In this document: positions 5,758-6,141 of the stretch, piece by piece | Numbering within the stretch: the stretch's first letter is position 1 | Layout of the letters: every line of letters begins with the position of its first letter | NCBI GenBank assembly: GCA_029934755.1 | Contig: JAOZLQ010000046.1 | Coordinates: 1-6,141 of the forward strand | DNA from: Desulfuromusa sp. | GTDB taxonomy: Bacteria > Desulfobacterota > Desulfuromonadia > Desulfuromonadales > Geopsychrobacteraceae | DNA length: 6,141 nucleotides | Direction: 5' to 3' | The notes under the pieces: generated by a model | Databases searched by the model: none | What the model was told of the DNA's origin: nothing | The model's input: the letters and a program-made list of their open reading frames with translations, nothing else | Translations under genes and position numbers: made by a program

Positions 5758-6141
5758 TGGGGAACAGCGAAGGGCTAAAAATTCTTGCTGTTGATAGTTC
5801 ATCTTTAACCGGGAGTGTTGCGCTGTGTCGTGGAGAATCTCTGGTTGCTGAAGTTCTATTAAATGTTCGAAGTACCCACAGTGAAAAATTACTCAAGCAA
5901 ATTGATTTGCTGTTGTGTGAAGCCGGTTGGAACCTTAAGGACCTCGATCTTCTTGCTGTGGTTACCGGGCCCGGCTCTTTTACTGGGCTGAGGATCGGTA
6001 TTGCGACTATCAAGGGGTTGGCTCAGGTTCTGAATAAGCCGGTTGTTCCTGTTTCATCTTTACAAGCCGTTGCGATGAATTTGCCATTGCTGTCGGTTCC
6101 AATTTGTACCTTTTTAGATGCTCGGAAGAAAGAGGTCTATT
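5757..6141 (+). CDS. tsaB: tRNA t6A37 threonylcarbamoyladenosine biosynthesis protein TsaB (partial, cut at the window edge)
   Basis: TsaB (YeaZ) is the non-catalytic partner of TsaD and TsaE in transferring the threonylcarbamoyl group to A37 of ANN-decoding tRNAs. The reading is open from the ATG at 5757 to the window edge, giving 128 residues of an expected 220-240. The N-terminal half of the ASKHA fold is clear: KILAVDSSSLTGSVAL at 8-23, the hallmark GPGSFTGLRIG at 71-81, and DARKKEVY at 121-128. The degenerate nucleotide loop and the length distinguish it from TsaD, its larger paralogue. The ATG overlaps the rseP stop as TGATG, so translation is probably coupled. Only a weak purine stretch (GGGG at 5750-5753, or AAGG at 5742-5745) precedes it. 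The C-terminal half lies outside the window. Confidence 0.93.
   Translation, partial: MGNSEGLKILAVDSSSLTGSVALCRGESLVAEVLLNVRSTHSEKLLKQIDLLLCEAGWNLKDLDLLAVVTGPGSFTGLRIGIATIKGLAQVLNKPVVPVSSLQAVAMNLPLLSVPICTFLDARKKEVY

Noticed and set aside
5965..5974. CCGGGCCCGG perfect palindrome in tsaB
   Set aside because: It encodes the conserved Thr-Gly-Pro-Gly stretch, so codon constraints explain it.
5738..6013. 91-codon open frame on the - strand opposite tsaB
   Set aside because: It is a shadow of tsaB, whose + strand reading carries the GPGSFTGLRIG hallmark. The same holds for the other - strand frames, such as 998-1258 opposite frr and 4529-4777 opposite rseP.

Overview
The window is a housekeeping gene cluster read entirely on the + strand, from a Gram-negative, probably anaerobic bacterium. 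The order pyrH-frr-(ferredoxin)-uppS-cdsA-dxr-rseP-tsaB, with dxr after cdsA and tsaB directly after rseP, fits the Desulfuromonadia (Geobacter/Pelobacter/Desulfuromonas relatives of the former Deltaproteobacteria) better than enterobacteria. In enterobacteria dxr follows frr, and bamA follows rseP. The clostridial-type 2[4Fe-4S] ferredoxin supports an anaerobic lifestyle. Base composition is moderate (mid-40s % GC by eye) and looks even along the window. The taxonomic call is inference from gene order, not from a search.

Layout: bases 1-73 are a short leader ending in the Shine-Dalgarno of pyrH (UMP kinase, GTG start). frr (ribosome recycling factor) overlaps the end of pyrH by 8 bp. A 54-residue dicluster ferredoxin follows after 25 bp. 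A strong intrinsic terminator at 1566-1595 closes this first unit. The 118 bp from there to uppS hold an 11-bp exact direct repeat, a weak candidate promoter and an AAGG ribosome binding site. The second unit is very compact. uppS and cdsA are 2 bp apart, cdsA and dxr 8 bp, dxr and rseP overlap as ATGA, and rseP and tsaB overlap as TGATG. tsaB runs off the right edge.

The genes cover pyrimidine nucleotide supply (PyrH), ribosome recycling (Frr), electron transfer (ferredoxin), the lipid carrier for cell-wall synthesis (UppS), phospholipid precursor synthesis (CdsA), the first committed step of the MEP isoprenoid pathway that feeds UppS (Dxr), intramembrane proteolysis in envelope stress (RseP), and tRNA t6A modification (TsaB). 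The second unit is thus mainly an envelope and isoprenoid operon.

I see no novel defence, mobile or otherwise undescribed system. The most unusual points are cdsA apparently starting at a rare ATT codon behind a good Shine-Dalgarno, the ferredoxin gene placed between frr and uppS, and the direct repeat upstream of uppS.
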